Shown here: positions 5,702-6,099 of the stretch, piece after piece
Layout of the letters: each line of letters opens with the position of its first letter
Numbering within the stretch: position 1 is the first letter of the stretch
DNA from: Candidatus Omnitrophota bacterium
Lineage (GTDB): Bacteria > Omnitrophota > Koll11 > Pluralincolimonadales > Pluralincolimonadaceae
NCBI GenBank assembly: GCA_022709465.1
Contig: JAKLIT010000080.1
Span: 1 to 6,099, forward strand
Reading direction: 5' to 3'
DNA: 6,099 nt
Made by a program: the position numbers and the translations under genes
Notes under the pieces: model-generated
What the model saw: the letters and a program-made list of their open reading frames with translations, nothing else
What the model was told of the DNA's origin: nothing
Database searches by the model: none

Positions 5702-6099
5702 GTGAGAACGGTTCATATTAAATATCTGATATGCGCAGCGCTTATCCTTCTCGGCCCGCAGCAGGGCGCGGGGGCAGAGGAGGTGTTCACATGGGAAGAC
5801 TGCGTCAAGGAAGCCGCGAAGAACAATCCCGACCTCGTCTCCGCGAAAGAGTCGGTCAATAGCGTTACGGCTGACAAGTCGATAACCGCAAGCGGGCTCT
5901 TCCCGCAGGTATCGGCCGACGCGGGCGTCTCGAAGTCAAAGAGCGGCTCGGGCGGCCAGTCATCCGGTGGGCAATCGGGCGGTTCCTCGAGCAGCTCAAC
6001 AAATAATTACAATTACGGCGTCAGCGGCAGCCAGCTTATCTTCGACGGTTTCAACACCGCCAACAAGGTCAATGCCGCCGCGGAAAATATCAAGGCGGC
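5702..6099 (+). CDS. TolC-family outer-membrane efflux protein, 3'-truncated
   Basis: The N-terminal 132 residues are visible and the frame stays open to the window end. The start is taken as GTG 5702, four bases after the regulator's stop; no in-frame ATG exists nearby (the ATG at 5730 is out of frame). Residues 1-25 form a signal peptide: a short basic start, a hydrophobic core (YLICAALILLG) and an AGA cleavage site before Glu26. The mature start EEVFTWEDCVKEAAKNNPDL is the usual first helix of TolC-family proteins, and GLFPQVSADAGVS (65-77) leads into the first beta strand. Residues 77-100 form an unusual Ser/Gly/Gln-rich run, followed by YGVSGSQLIFDGFNTANKV (105-123), the typical return strand. 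The protein would form a trimeric outer-membrane channel working with inner-membrane pump and adaptor proteins, presumably encoded downstream. Confidence 0.88.
   Translation, partial: MRTVHIKYLICAALILLGPQQGAGAEEVFTWEDCVKEAAKNNPDLVSAKESVNSVTADKSITASGLFPQVSADAGVSKSKSGSGGQSSGGQSGGSSSSSTNNYNYGVSGSQLIFDGFNTANKVNAAAENIKA

Overview
The window reads as a bacterial chromosome fragment of moderately high GC. Its main genes use many ATA (Ile), AGG (Arg) and GCG (Ala) codons and are tightly packed. A signal peptide followed by a TolC-type outer-membrane protein indicates a diderm bacterium. The codon style, a group 4 hydrogenase-like operon and a REP-associated transposase would fit an uncultured anaerobic lineage such as Omnitrophota. 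That placement is a low-confidence inference.

Region 1 (1-4635) is the downstream part of an operon for a membrane complex related to complex I and group 4 [NiFe] hydrogenases. The order is NuoH/HyfC-like (5' end cut by the window), HyfE-like, HyfF-like antiporter-type subunit, a fused NuoC-NuoD/HyfG-like large subunit, and a NuoB/HyfI-like small subunit. The first four genes are separated by 1 nt or overlap by 1 nt. The small subunit keeps all four cysteines for the N2-type [4Fe-4S] cluster. The large subunit has lost both Cys-x-x-Cys motifs that hold the Ni-Fe centre. The complex is therefore best described as an energy-converting hydrogenase-related (Ehr-type) complex: probably ion-pumping and redox-linked, but not hydrogen-activating.

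Region 2 (4053-5342) is a mobile-element feature. A Y1/HUH REP-associated tyrosine transposase (RAYT) gene lies on the minus strand, tail-to-tail with the small-subunit gene and only 2 nt from it. Two inverted copies of a 53-nt hairpin-containing repeat (46/53 identical) flank the block. They enclose the small-subunit gene as well as the RAYT. Each copy ends on its inner side in TTATCCACA, a match to the DnaA-box consensus.

Region 3 (5343-6099) starts a second operon. A strong sigma70-type promoter with a 16-bp perfect palindrome over its -10 box precedes a 78-aa AbrB/SpoVT-fold regulator. Four bases after that gene begins a TolC-family outer-membrane efflux protein, cut by the window end. 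The likely logic is a self-regulated regulator controlling an efflux operon that continues outside the window.

No tRNA, rRNA, CRISPR array or convincing intrinsic terminator was seen.
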